NCBI GenBank assembly: GCA_963664655.2
Contig: OY761554.1
Span: 1,426,001 to 1,490,000, forward strand
DNA: 64,000 bases
Direction: 5' to 3'
Origin: Desulfospira sp963664655
Lineage (GTDB): Bacteria; Desulfobacterota; Desulfobacteria; Desulfobacterales; Desulfobacteraceae
Positions 7,764-14,378 of the stretch are shown piece by piece. A program made the translations under genes and the position numbers. The notes beneath the pieces were generated by a model that had not been told where the DNA came from, did no database searches, and worked only from the letters and a program-made list of their open reading frames with translations. The number at the start of each line of letters is the position of its first letter. Within the stretch, counting starts at the first letter, position 1.

Positions 7764-8654
7764 CATTATTCTTTCAAGTTTCATGGCCGGGCTATCCATA
7801 ACCGTCTGCCATATCTCTTTTATCGCCCGTCCGGCATCGGAATCTTCAGCCGTTTCCAGAACGGTTTTCCCCTGGATCATGGCCCGGGTAAATTCCGGAT
7901 CAAAGGGGATTCTGCCGGCAAGGCCGAATCCTTTGTCTTTGGCAATGGCTTCAATGGCCAGGCCCTGTTCCGGGTTCAGATCAAATTTGTTGATACAGAT
8001 CATGGCCGGGATTCTAAAATGGTTGGCCAGCTGGGCCACCCGTTCCATATCATGAACCCCGGAGACCGTGGGCTCGGTGACAATGAGAATGGCGCTGGCC
8101 TGGCCAATGCTGGCAATCACCGGACAGCCGATTCCCGGAGGGCCGTCGGTGAGGATCAGGTCAATCCTTCTGTCCCGGGCCTGTTTTCTGGCCTGCTCCC
8201 GGACAAGGGCCACCAGCCGGCCGGAATTTTCTTCGGCAATTCCCAACCGGGCATGGACCATGGGGCCGAAGCGGGTCTCGGAAATAAACCACTGGCCGCA
8301 GGTTTTTTCCGGGAAATCAATGGCCTGCTCCGGGCACATGTCCACACAGACGCCGCAGCCTTCACAGTCAATGGGGACTATGGTAAACCCGTCATCAGTT
8401 TCTTTGACCGCGTCAAACCGGCAAAGGTCCATGCACTGGCCGCATTGGGTGCATTTGGCCGGGTTGATGATGGCTTCATTGCCGCTTACAAAATCGGTGG
8501 TCTGCTTGATTTTTGGCGCCATGAGCAGGTGGAGATCAGCCGCGTCCACATCAGCATCACACAGGATCTGATTTTCCGCCAGGCTTGCAAAGGCCGCTGT
8601 CAGGCTGGTTTTTCCGGTCCCGCCTTTGCCGCTCAGTATGACCAGTTCTTTCAT
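7761..8654 (-). CDS. MinD/Mrp-superfamily ATPase with inserted ferredoxin domain (second copy)
   Basis: A 297-residue P-loop protein. The deviant Walker A Gly-Lys-Gly-Gly-Thr-Gly-Lys-Thr is at residues 10-17. A 2x[4Fe-4S] ferredoxin insertion (two Cys-x-x-Cys-x-x-x-Cys-style sets, Cys-Thr-Gln-Cys-Gly-Gln-Cys and Cys-Glu-Gly-Cys-Gly-Val-Cys) occupies about 65-110, and the Asp-Gly-Pro-Pro-Gly motif is near 170. Members couple ATP hydrolysis to handling Fe-S clusters or to partner proteins. The start overlaps the preceding paralogue by four bases (ATGA), implying translational coupling, and AAGGAG precedes it. The TAG stop is the terminus of a MITE-like repeat. The partner substrate is unknown; adjacent NifX-like proteins are the obvious candidates. 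Confidence 0.9.
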   Translation of the reverse strand: MKELVILSGKGGTGKTSLTAAFASLAENQILCDADVDAADLHLLMAPKIKQTTDFVSGNEAIINPAKCTQCGQCMDLCRFDAVKETDDGFTIVPIDCEGCGVCVDMCPEQAIDFPEKTCGQWFISETRFGPMVHARLGIAEENSGRLVALVREQARKQARDRRIDLILTDGPPGIGCPVIASIGQASAILIVTEPTVSGVHDMERVAQLANHFRIPAMICINKFDLNPEQGLAIEAIAKDKGFGLAGRIPFDPEFTRAMIQGKTVLETAEDSDAGRAIKEIWQTVMDSPAMKLERIM

Positions 8655-9520
8655 TGGGCAGGACTCCTTTTTTCCAATATGGTGGTTATCTTTTCCAAAA
8701 GCGTTAAAAATTTTTCCTGGTACTCGGGCAGGGAGGAAACAATGAGTTCCCCTTTGGAGTAGCTTTCGGCAATCCGTCTGTCAAAGGGAATCTCCATTAA
8801 AACCGGGATGTTTTCCTTTTGGGCGTAGGCCATTACATCATCGTTTCCCATGCCGGCCCGGTTGATGATCAGGCCGTGGGGAATGCCAAGGAGCCTGACC
8901 GCGCCGACGGCCAGGGTCAGGTCATGAAGGCCAAAGGGGGTGGGCTCGGTGACCAGGACCACAAAATCAGCCCCTTTCATGGCCGCGATGACCGGACAGG
9001 ATGTTCCCGGCGGTGCGTCAATAATATTGATTTTATCAGGGTCCTGATGGGTCCGGACCTGTTTGATAATGGGCGGGGCCATGACCTGGCCGATGTCCAT
9101 GAGGCCCCGGACGAATCTAATCGCGGCCGATCCGTTGTTCTCAATGGCCCCGGCCTCAACAATCCCTAACGATCTGTCCTTTTCGGTGACGGCATTTTCA
9201 GGGCAGATGGCCATGCACCCGCCGCAGGAGTGGCACAGCTCCGGAAAGGTCACCACGGTTTCACCGGCCACAGCAATGGCGCCGTACCGGCAGATATCCA
9301 TGCATTTTCTGCAAAAGGTGCATTTTTGCAGATCAATTTCCGGAACCGGGGCATTTACCTTTTGGCATTCATCCATTTGGGGGTGTAAAAACAGATGGGA
9401 ATTGGGTTCTTCCACATCACAGTCCAGGATTTGGGCCTTTTCCCCTATCATCCGTGCCAGGTTGGTACTCACAAGGGTCTTTCCTGTACCGCCTTTTCCG
9501 CTGGCAATGCTGATAATCAT
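8651..9520 (-). CDS. MinD/Mrp-superfamily ATPase with inserted ferredoxin domain (first copy)
   Basis: A 289-residue paralogue of the next gene, with Walker A Gly-Lys-Gly-Gly-Thr-Gly-Lys-Thr at 8-15. Two Cys clusters lie at about 66-76 (Cys-Thr-Phe-Cys-Arg-Lys-Cys) and 93-103 (Cys-His-Ser-Cys-Gly-Gly-Cys), and Asp-Ala-Pro-Pro-Gly-Thr-Ser is near 170. Such head-to-tail pairs are common in anaerobes and probably form a heterodimer, by analogy with Nbp35/Cfd1-type scaffolds. A Shine-Dalgarno (AAGGA) precedes the ATG. It follows the receiver-like gene by about 56 bases, occupied by a GCTAAC repeat, and is part of the presumed sigma-54-driven operon. Confidence 0.9.
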   Translation of the reverse strand: MIISIASGKGGTGKTLVSTNLARMIGEKAQILDCDVEEPNSHLFLHPQMDECQKVNAPVPEIDLQKCTFCRKCMDICRYGAIAVAGETVVTFPELCHSCGGCMAICPENAVTEKDRSLGIVEAGAIENNGSAAIRFVRGLMDIGQVMAPPIIKQVRTHQDPDKINIIDAPPGTSCPVIAAMKGADFVVLVTEPTPFGLHDLTLAVGAVRLLGIPHGLIINRAGMGNDDVMAYAQKENIPVLMEIPFDRRIAESYSKGELIVSSLPEYQEKFLTLLEKITTILEKRSPAQ

Positions 9521-9537
9521 TGTTTTGGGTCCTTGTA

Positions 9538-9582
9538 TTAATTAGCCTTTAGCTGTTAGCTGTTAGCTGTTAGCGGTTAGCC
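9538..9582. repeat. GCTAACAGC repeat array (family C), shares the stop codon of the upstream gene
   Basis: On the minus strand this reads as GGCTAACCGCTAACAGC and further AGCTAACAGC units. The first TAA in the array is the stop codon of the receiver-like gene. Confidence 0.65.
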
Positions 9583-9957
9583 GTTTGTCAGGCTGAAAAT
9601 TTTTTTAATGCAGGCGATCACATCCCGGGCATCCTGGGGGCCGGGGGCTAACGGCAGCGGCATTAACACCCCAAGGCCCTCAAAATAATCATGGAATTCC
9701 TTATGGGCAAGGGAGCTGACCGGAATGCAGTTGACCATGGGATTGGTCATGATGGCTTTTTCCACCAGCGCTTTGGTCTCCATATCCCCAAGACCTGTGT
9801 CTGCAATAAACAGATCAACGGCCTTTTTTTGTTTTATCAGGTCCACGGCTTCCCGGCCGGAACCTGCCCAGGCAATTTCAAACTGGTTGGCTGCCAGGGC
9901 CTGTACAATATCAGAAAATTTATGTTGATCTTCTGTTGCGATAACCGCCTGCTTCAT
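9577..9957 (-). CDS. degenerate response-regulator receiver-like protein
   Basis: Start chosen at 9957: GGAG lies ten bases upstream, whereas the longer frame to 10032 would translate a family B repeat core. The resulting 126 residues form a CheY-like domain with an acidic pair (Glu9, Asp10) and an Asp53 at the end of strand 3 (Phe-Ile-Ala-Asp-Thr). The conserved Lys-Pro near the C-terminus is replaced by Leu-Pro-Leu-Ala-Pro, so normal phospho-switching is doubtful. It is the first gene after the sigma-54 promoter and precedes the paired MinD-like ATPases. A regulatory or scaffold role in that operon is inferred. The stop TAA is inside a GCTAAC repeat. Confidence 0.75.
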   Translation of the reverse strand: MKQAVIATEDQHKFSDIVQALAANQFEIAWAGSGREAVDLIKQKKAVDLFIADTGLGDMETKALVEKAIMTNPMVNCIPVSSLAHKEFHDYFEGLGVLMPLPLAPGPQDARDVIACIKKIFSLTNG

Positions 9958-9984
9958 GTTTGTTTTCTCCAATGTTTCCAAATA

Positions 9985-10070
9985 ACGGTCAACCCCTAAA
10001 GGGCAGAAACCGGGCCGCTCCTGAGGATTCATTCAAAGAGCAGCCCCACAACTCAAAAGCTGTCGGCACA
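9985..10070. repeat. degenerate family B repeat fragment
   Basis: AATAACGGTCAACCCCTAAAGGGCAGAAACCGGGCCGC matches the long variant of family B (compare 50035-50070), then diverges into CAGCCCCACAACTC. It lies in the 5' leader of the receiver-like gene. Confidence 0.55.
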
Positions 10071-10130
10071 AGCCTTCAGGCCAATCAAACCGGCCGGTCC
10101 CCATGGGCAACAGCCCCCATAATGTTTGTC

Positions 10131-10146
10131 AGACATGGGGCCATGT
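10131..10146. promoter_or_regulatory. perfect palindrome in the leader of the MinD/NifX operon
   Basis: GACATGG-GG-CCATGTC is a perfect 7-bp inverted repeat with a 2-base spacer. It lies about 35-50 bases downstream of the expected start of the sigma-54 transcript, so it could be a protein operator or a short RNA stem. No protein is assigned. Confidence 0.4.
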
Positions 10147-10191
10147 CAAGTTTATGCCGCATAATCTTTTCAATATGGCATCTTATGGGTT

Positions 10192-10207
10192 AGCAAGGCC
10201 TGTGCCA
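10192..10207 (-). promoter_or_regulatory. sigma-54 type promoter (-24/-12)
   Basis: On the minus strand the sequence is TGGCACAGGCCTTGCT. The GG and GC doublets are separated by exactly ten bases, and TGGCAC and TTGC match the RpoN consensus. It points toward the receiver-like gene, whose start is about 235 bases downstream, and lies in a gene-free region. Sigma-54 promoters need an enhancer-binding activator, whose gene is not in the window. Confidence 0.65.
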
Positions 10208-10332
10208 TGGCGGTGAATTTAGAGGGGTGTTTTTAGGTAACCATCTAATATATAGGGAATAAATTTAGCTGGAGGACGGGCGGTTACAAAAGGTGCCTTT
10301 CGGGGCAGGCGCACAAATGCGACCAGTGGTGT
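10208..10332. other. intergenic region upstream of the sigma-54 site
   Basis: Part of the roughly 465-base gene-free gap from 9958 to 10423. It holds no convincing ORF. If the sigma-54 promoter is real, activator-binding sites should lie here; I see GTGCCTTTCGGGGCAGGCGCAC (10290-10312) as a loose dyad only. Confidence 0.35.
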
Positions 10333-10432
10333 TAGGGGGCAGGCTGAAGGTAAATAGGCTGAAGGTTTTCAGCCATATCATGTTTGAAGTCCTTTAAGTC
10401 TAAATTCCTTCAGCCGTCAGCCTTCAGCCTAC
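10333..10432. repeat. GGCTGAAGG-type inverted repeat (family D), shares the aroF stop codon
   Basis: GGCTGAAGGTAAATAGGCTGAAGG on the left faces CCTTCAGCCGTCAGCCTTCAGCC on the right. Read on the minus strand, GGCTGA at 10424-10429 holds the last codon and stop of the DAHP synthase gene, and the hairpin directly follows, so it may act as that gene's 3' end structure. Confidence 0.65.
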
Positions 10433-11491
10433 GGTTTTGATCAGATCGGCGGTGGATAATTTATCATAGGCGGTCTTGATCAACTCAACGGTGCTGTCCC
10501 AGGAAATGCACTCATCGGTGATGGAAACCCCGTATTTGAGCTCGTCTGGCGCACAGGAGCAATCCTGGCGCCCCTCAAAGAGGTTGCTTTCCAGCATCAG
10601 GCCGATGATCCGGTGGTTGCCCTGGAGCCGCTGGTCAAGGGCGCTGTGAAAAACAAAGGCCTGGCCTGTGTACCGCTGGCCGGAATTGTCGTGGGAGCAG
10701 TCAATGACAATGGCGTCGGGCAGGCCTTTTTCCCTAAGCTGTTCCTGGGTTTTTCCCACGGAAATGGGGTCATAGTTGGGATGGCTCCCGCCCCGAAGGA
10801 CAATGTGACCGTATTTATTGCCCTTGGTGCTGACAACGGCAGACACCCCATGGGGGTCAATGCCCAGAAAATGCTGGGGCGCAGCCGCAGCCTGCATGGC
10901 ATTGATGGCGGCTTTCAGGCTTCCGTCGGTGCTGTTTTTAAATCCCACGGGCATGGACAGGCCCGAGGCCATTTCCCGGTGGGTCTGGGATTCTGTTGTC
11001 CGGGCGCCGATGGCCACCCAGGAAAGCAGGCCTGCAATATACTGGGGGGTGATGGGGTCCAGGATCTCCGTGGCCGTGGGCAGGCCCATTTTGTTGATGT
11101 CGGCCAGCAGGGTCCGGGCGGTTCTCAAGCCGGTATTTACATTGTAGGATGAGTCCAGGAACGGGTCATTGATCAGCCCTTTCCACCCCACCGTGGTCCG
11201 GGGCTTTTCAAAATAGACCCGCATGATCAGGCAGATCTTATCGGCCACCTGTTTTTTCAGGTCATTCATTTTTCCGGCATAATCAAGGGCCGCCCTGGTG
11301 TCGTGAATGGAGCAGGGGCCGGCAATGATCATCAGGCGTTTGTCTTTACCTGAAATGATATTCTCGATTTCCTTGCGGCTGCTGATGACGGTTTGTGCCA
11401 CATCCTCTTCAACAGGGATTTCCTGTTTGATGCGGTCAGGGGAAATAATGGGAATAAATTCTTTTACGTTAACATCGTAAGTCAGTTTCAT
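10424..11491 (-). CDS. aroF: 3-deoxy-7-phosphoheptulonate (DAHP) synthase, class I
   Basis: A 355-residue enzyme catalysing the first step of the shikimate pathway (phosphoenolpyruvate plus erythrose 4-phosphate). Family hallmarks are Ile-Ala-Gly-Pro-Cys-Ser-Ile-His near residue 56 (metal-binding Cys), Tyr-Phe-Glu-Lys-Pro-Arg-Thr-Thr-Val-Gly-Trp-Lys-Gly near 93, and Asp-Cys-Ser-His-Asp-Asn-Ser near 262. The N-terminal extension is that of AroF/G/H-type enzymes, which carry the allosteric aromatic-amino-acid site; which of the three it equals cannot be decided by eye, so aroF is a provisional symbol. AAGGA precedes the ATG. Transcription is very probably controlled by a Tyr/aromatic attenuator immediately upstream (leader peptide, antiterminator, terminator). 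It is monocistronic, as a large hairpin follows its stop. Confidence 0.93.
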   Translation of the reverse strand: MKLTYDVNVKEFIPIISPDRIKQEIPVEEDVAQTVISSRKEIENIISGKDKRLMIIAGPCSIHDTRAALDYAGKMNDLKKQVADKICLIMRVYFEKPRTTVGWKGLINDPFLDSSYNVNTGLRTARTLLADINKMGLPTATEILDPITPQYIAGLLSWVAIGARTTESQTHREMASGLSMPVGFKNSTDGSLKAAINAMQAAAAPQHFLGIDPHGVSAVVSTKGNKYGHIVLRGGSHPNYDPISVGKTQEQLREKGLPDAIVIDCSHDNSGQRYTGQAFVFHSALDQRLQGNHRIIGLMLESNLFEGRQDCSCAPDELKYGVSITDECISWDSTVELIKTAYDKLSTADLIKTVG

Positions 11492-11540
11492 GGCGGTTTC
11501 CTTGAATTTTCAGGCTTTGGACCGCCCGGGCAGAAAAGAA

Positions 11541-11571
11541 AAAACCGCAGGCGGCTGCTGCCTGCGGTTTG
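11541..11571 (-). terminator. attenuator terminator upstream of DAHP synthase
   Basis: A perfect 11-bp stem on the minus strand (AAACCGCAGGC, plus 11560-11570, with GCCTGCGGTTT, plus 11542-11552), a seven-base loop, then TTTTTCTTTT. It lies between the leader peptide stop and the aroF start, where only an attenuator would be expected. Confidence 0.88.
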
Positions 11572-11644
11572 AAATCTAAAGATTCATCCATACGCCACAG
11601 GCAGTTCGGGTATAAAAATAATACCAAAAATAATAGTTGCCTGT
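11558..11644 (-). promoter_or_regulatory. mutually exclusive attenuator RNA pairings (1:2 and 2:3)
   Basis: Segment 2 (CUGCCUGUGG, plus 11595-11604) can pair over ten bases, one of them a G-U, with segment 3 (CCGCAGGCAG, plus 11558-11567), which is the 5' arm of the terminator. Segment 2 can instead pair over seven bases with segment 1 (ACAGGCA, plus 11638-11644) inside the leader ORF. A ribosome stalled on the Tyr codons covers segment 1 and would free segment 2 to pair with 3, allowing read-through. This is the classical trp/his-type arrangement. Confidence 0.8.
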
Positions 11645-11659
11645 ATAGCGTGAATTCAT
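11576..11659 (-). CDS. aromatic-rich leader peptide of the aroF attenuator
   Basis: A 27-residue ORF (ATG at 11659, TAG at 11576-11578) preceded by GGGAG eight bases upstream. Residues 9-16 are Tyr-Tyr-Phe-Trp-Tyr-Tyr-Phe-Tyr, eight aromatic residues in a row. In total there are six Tyr, two Phe and two Trp. Its function is regulatory: shortage of charged tRNA-Tyr (and, less directly, tRNA-Phe or tRNA-Trp) would stall the ribosome here and prevent terminator formation. Its translation window, the promoter 30 bases upstream and the downstream terminator agree. It is not expected to have a role as a protein. Confidence 0.87.
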   Translation of the reverse strand: MNSRYTGNYYFWYYFYTRTACGVWMNL

Positions 11660-11688
11660 CTGGTCTGTCTCCCTGAGGTTATGATTGG

Positions 11689-11717
11689 AATAGACCATAA
11701 AAGCCTTCCTGTGTCAA
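11689..11717 (-). promoter_or_regulatory. sigma-70 promoter of the aroF leader
   Basis: On the minus strand, TTGACA (plus 11712-11717), a 17-base spacer and TCTATT (plus 11689-11694). The -35 is perfect and the -10 matches four of six. Predicted initiation is near 11682, about 23 bases before the leader peptide ATG, leaving room for its Shine-Dalgarno only. Confidence 0.65.
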
Positions 11718-11807
11718 CCCGTATCCGGTTTAAAAAAAACAAAAACCAAATTCTTACAGAAATCTAAACCTTATCTCACAAAAAAGAGGGTATTTAAGGA
11801 GCCAAAA

Positions 11808-11902
11808 TAGTGTTTGAACGAAAAGGCACCCACCTGCTGCGTTGCAGAAGAATTTGCATCTGGGCAACCTTTCGCCCAAACACGGGGTTTCATTCAGACA
11901 CA
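11808..11902 (+). repeat. MITE-like repeat, family A, copy 4 (internally deleted)
   Basis: TAGTGTTTGAACGAAAAGGCACCCACCTGCTGCG begins the element and GCATCTGGGCAACCTTTCGCCCAAACAC plus CATTCAGACAC ends it. The internal dyad present in copies 1-3 is missing, so the copy is about 95 bp. It lies between divergent aroF and the PHP-glycosyltransferase gene. Confidence 0.75.
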
Positions 11903-11907
11903 AAATA

Positions 11908-11942
11908 AAAGGCTGACGGCTAAAAGCTAATAGCTGACAGCT
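11908..11942. repeat. short GCTAATAGCTGACAGC repeat array (family C)
   Basis: GGCTGACGGCTAAAAGCTAATAGCTGACAGC sits just upstream of the Shine-Dalgarno sequence of the PHP-glycosyltransferase gene. It mixes the GGCTGA and GCTAAC cores, suggesting families C and D have one origin. Confidence 0.6.
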
Positions 11943-11957
11943 TAAAAAGGAGGGATC

Positions 11958-14378
11958 ATGACCTGTGCGGATTTGCACCTTCATTCCTGCTATTCAAAAC
12001 ACCCTGCTGAATGGTTTTTAAAACGGATCGGCACCCAGGAATCCTATACGGATATTGATTTTATTTATCGCTCTGCCAAGGCGCGGGGCATGGCGTTTGT
12101 GACCTTAACGGATCACAATACCATCAAGGGCGCCCTTGAACTGCACCGGCGGTATCCTGAGGACACCTTTGTCAGCGTGGAGGTTACGGCGTATTTTCCG
12201 GAAAACGGCTGCAAGGTCCATGTTCTGGTCTATGACATTGATGAGGCCCTCTTTTCCCGGATAGACGCCATCCGTCGAAATATCTATGACTTGAGGGGGT
12301 TTCTGGTTGAAAACAATATTGTCCATTCCCTGGCCCATGCCACTTACAATGTGAATGACAAGTTAGATGCCGACCTGGTTGAAAAGCTCATGCTCCTGTT
12401 CAATACCTTTGAGGGGATCAACGGGGCCAGAAGCCCCTATTATGCCAGAAAATGGATGAAGCTTCTGGGCGAACTCACCCCGGATGACATGATTCGTCTG
12501 GAGGCCAAACACGGGATCAGGCCCCATGGGCCCACCCCCTGGAAGAAGGGGCTGACCGGCGGCTCTGATGACCATGCCGGGCTCTTTCATGCCATGACCT
12601 TCACCCAGGCCCCTGAATGTCATGACCACAAAACCTTTCTGAAGGCGGTACAGGACAGGCAGACCCGTCCCGAGGGCCGGAGCCACGATTTTAAAACCTT
12701 TGCCTTTTCCATTTATAAAATTGCCTATGATTTTTCCAGGCATAAGGCCGGTGCGGATTCCCATGACCTTTTTACCATGGTCAGTTCCATCTTGTTTGAC
12801 CAGAACGGGGCCCTGATTGCCAACGCCCTGCTCCCTCAGGATCAGGACAGCAGCACCGCCCAGGAGACCCGGAGCCCGGAAACCCTGATGATGGAATTTT
12901 TGTCCGCCATTGCCAAGGACCTGAACGATACCGGCAATTCGGATCTGGATACCAAGTTTGACCGGATTTATGCGGACCTGTCCTCTTTGATTGACAACTA
13001 TTTTATCATGGTCATGGACTCCATGGCCGATGCCATTGACAAGCTGTCTTTGGTTTCGTTCCTGAAAAACCTGTTTGCCTCTCTTCCCTTTTTCTTTTTG
13101 TCCACCCCCTTTGTCACCAGTGTCCGGCACCTGTCCCGTGACCGGATCATTATCAACCGGCTCCGGGAACAGATGGAAAAACCCGAGGCCCCTTCGGGAA
13201 AACGGGTCCTCTGGTTCACCGATACCATCCATGACCTGAACGGCGTTTCCGTCAGCCTGCGCCAGATTGCCTGGCACGCCTTCCGGACTGACCGGAACCT
13301 GACCCTGGTCACCTGCCACCCCGGCGGGGATAAAATCAAGTCCCTGCCCCCCAATGTAATGAACCTGGAAAGCGTCTATTCCTACAGGCCGGAACTTTAT
13401 ACCGCCTATACCATGTACTTTCCCTCCCTTCTTAAAGCCATTGACCAGATCAGTACCTGCAACCCGGACCGGGTAATTATCTCCACCCCCGGGCCCGTAG
13501 GCCTGCTCGGCCTTATGGCGGCCCGGATGCTGGATATTCCCAGCACCGGTATTTATCATACGGATTTTAAAGTCCAGATGGACCTGACCGTTAAAGAGCC
13601 GTCCCTGTCCTCCTTGATTTTTCAGTATGACCGGATGTTTTTCTCCAAGATGGATGAAATCCGTGTGCCCTCCAAGGCCTATGTGGATATTTTAACCGAC
13701 CGGGGATATCCCAAGGAAAAGCTTAAAATTTTCGAGCGGGGAATCAACACCAAGCTGTTCAATTACCAGGAACCTGAAATTCAGGCATCCCCGGATAATG
13801 AGTTTACCCTTCTTTGGGCCGGCCGGGTCAGCCATGATAAAAATATCACCTATCTGCTGGAGGTCTTTGAGCAGGTCAAAGAACAGATTCCGGAAATCCG
13901 GCTGCTCATGGCCGGACACGGGCCGGACTTTGATCATTTTAAAGAAATCACGGACCAGATGCCGGGGGTGGAAATGAAGGGCAAGGTCAATTACGAGGCC
14001 CTGCCTGAATTTTACAATTCAGGCGATCTGTTTGTCTTTCCCTCCACCATGGATACCTTTGGGATGGTGGTGCTGGAAGCCCAGGCCTGCGGCCTTCCCG
14101 GGCTGGTCACCAATGTGGGCGGCCCCCAGGAAATTGTGGAAGAGCGGGTAACGGGCCGGGTGCTGTCCCTTGCCCACAGGGAAGACTGGGTGGCGGCGGT
14201 GAAAGCCCATGTTCATCAGAAAGCAGCCGATCCAACGGCTTATACCGATTATAAAAAAGAGATCAGCCGCAGGGTCCATAACCAGTTCAGCTGGGAAAAG
14301 GCGTTAACCGACATGATAGACCTTCCCAACCAGTCTATCTGCATCAGGGGGGAGGCATTGTACTCAAAATCCGCATGA
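11958..14378 (+). CDS. PHP-domain / GT4 glycosyltransferase fusion protein
   Basis: An 806-residue two-domain protein. Residues 1-~240 are a PHP (polymerase and histidinol phosphatase) metal-dependent phosphoesterase domain, with His7-x-His9, Thr-Asp-His-Asn near 53 and Gly-Gly-Ser-Asp-Asp-His near 207. After a helical linker, residues ~395-790 form a GT-B glycosyltransferase of family 4: a donor-binding segment around Leu-Leu-Trp-Ala-Gly-Arg-Val and the Phe-Pro-Ser-x-x-Asp-Thr-Phe-Gly-Met-Val-Val-Leu-Glu motif with its terminal Glu. AGGAGG lies six bases upstream. It overlaps the radical SAM gene by four bases, so the two are probably coupled. The product could be a modified glycolipid or glycoside; substrate not readable. 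Confidence 0.9.
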   Translation: MTCADLHLHSCYSKHPAEWFLKRIGTQESYTDIDFIYRSAKARGMAFVTLTDHNTIKGALELHRRYPEDTFVSVEVTAYFPENGCKVHVLVYDIDEALFSRIDAIRRNIYDLRGFLVENNIVHSLAHATYNVNDKLDADLVEKLMLLFNTFEGINGARSPYYARKWMKLLGELTPDDMIRLEAKHGIRPHGPTPWKKGLTGGSDDHAGLFHAMTFTQAPECHDHKTFLKAVQDRQTRPEGRSHDFKTFAFSIYKIAYDFSRHKAGADSHDLFTMVSSILFDQNGALIANALLPQDQDSSTAQETRSPETLMMEFLSAIAKDLNDTGNSDLDTKFDRIYADLSSLIDNYFIMVMDSMADAIDKLSLVSFLKNLFASLPFFFLSTPFVTSVRHLSRDRIIINRLREQMEKPEAPSGKRVLWFTDTIHDLNGVSVSLRQIAWHAFRTDRNLTLVTCHPGGDKIKSLPPNVMNLESVYSYRPELYTAYTMYFPSLLKAIDQISTCNPDRVIISTPGPVGLLGLMAARMLDIPSTGIYHTDFKVQMDLTVKEPSLSSLIFQYDRMFFSKMDEIRVPSKAYVDILTDRGYPKEKLKIFERGINTKLFNYQEPEIQASPDNEFTLLWAGRVSHDKNITYLLEVFEQVKEQIPEIRLLMAGHGPDFDHFKEITDQMPGVEMKGKVNYEALPEFYNSGDLFVFPSTMDTFGMVVLEAQACGLPGLVTNVGGPQEIVEERVTGRVLSLAHREDWVAAVKAHVHQKAADPTAYTDYKKEISRRVHNQFSWEKALTDMIDLPNQSICIRGEALYSKSA

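Noticed and set aside
10033..10423. Riboswitch upstream of the MinD/NifX operon
   Set aside because: A palindrome and repeat fragments are present, but no recognised aptamer fold and no terminator/antiterminator pair.
11754..11984. A 76-codon minus-strand frame upstream of the PHP-glycosyltransferase gene
   Set aside because: It translates MITE-like copy 4 and has no supporting ribosome site.
12363..13559. A 398-codon open frame on the minus strand opposite the PHP-glycosyltransferase gene
   Set aside because: Gly/Pro/Arg-rich translation without domains, lying fully antisense to a clear two-domain gene; a GC-driven shadow frame.
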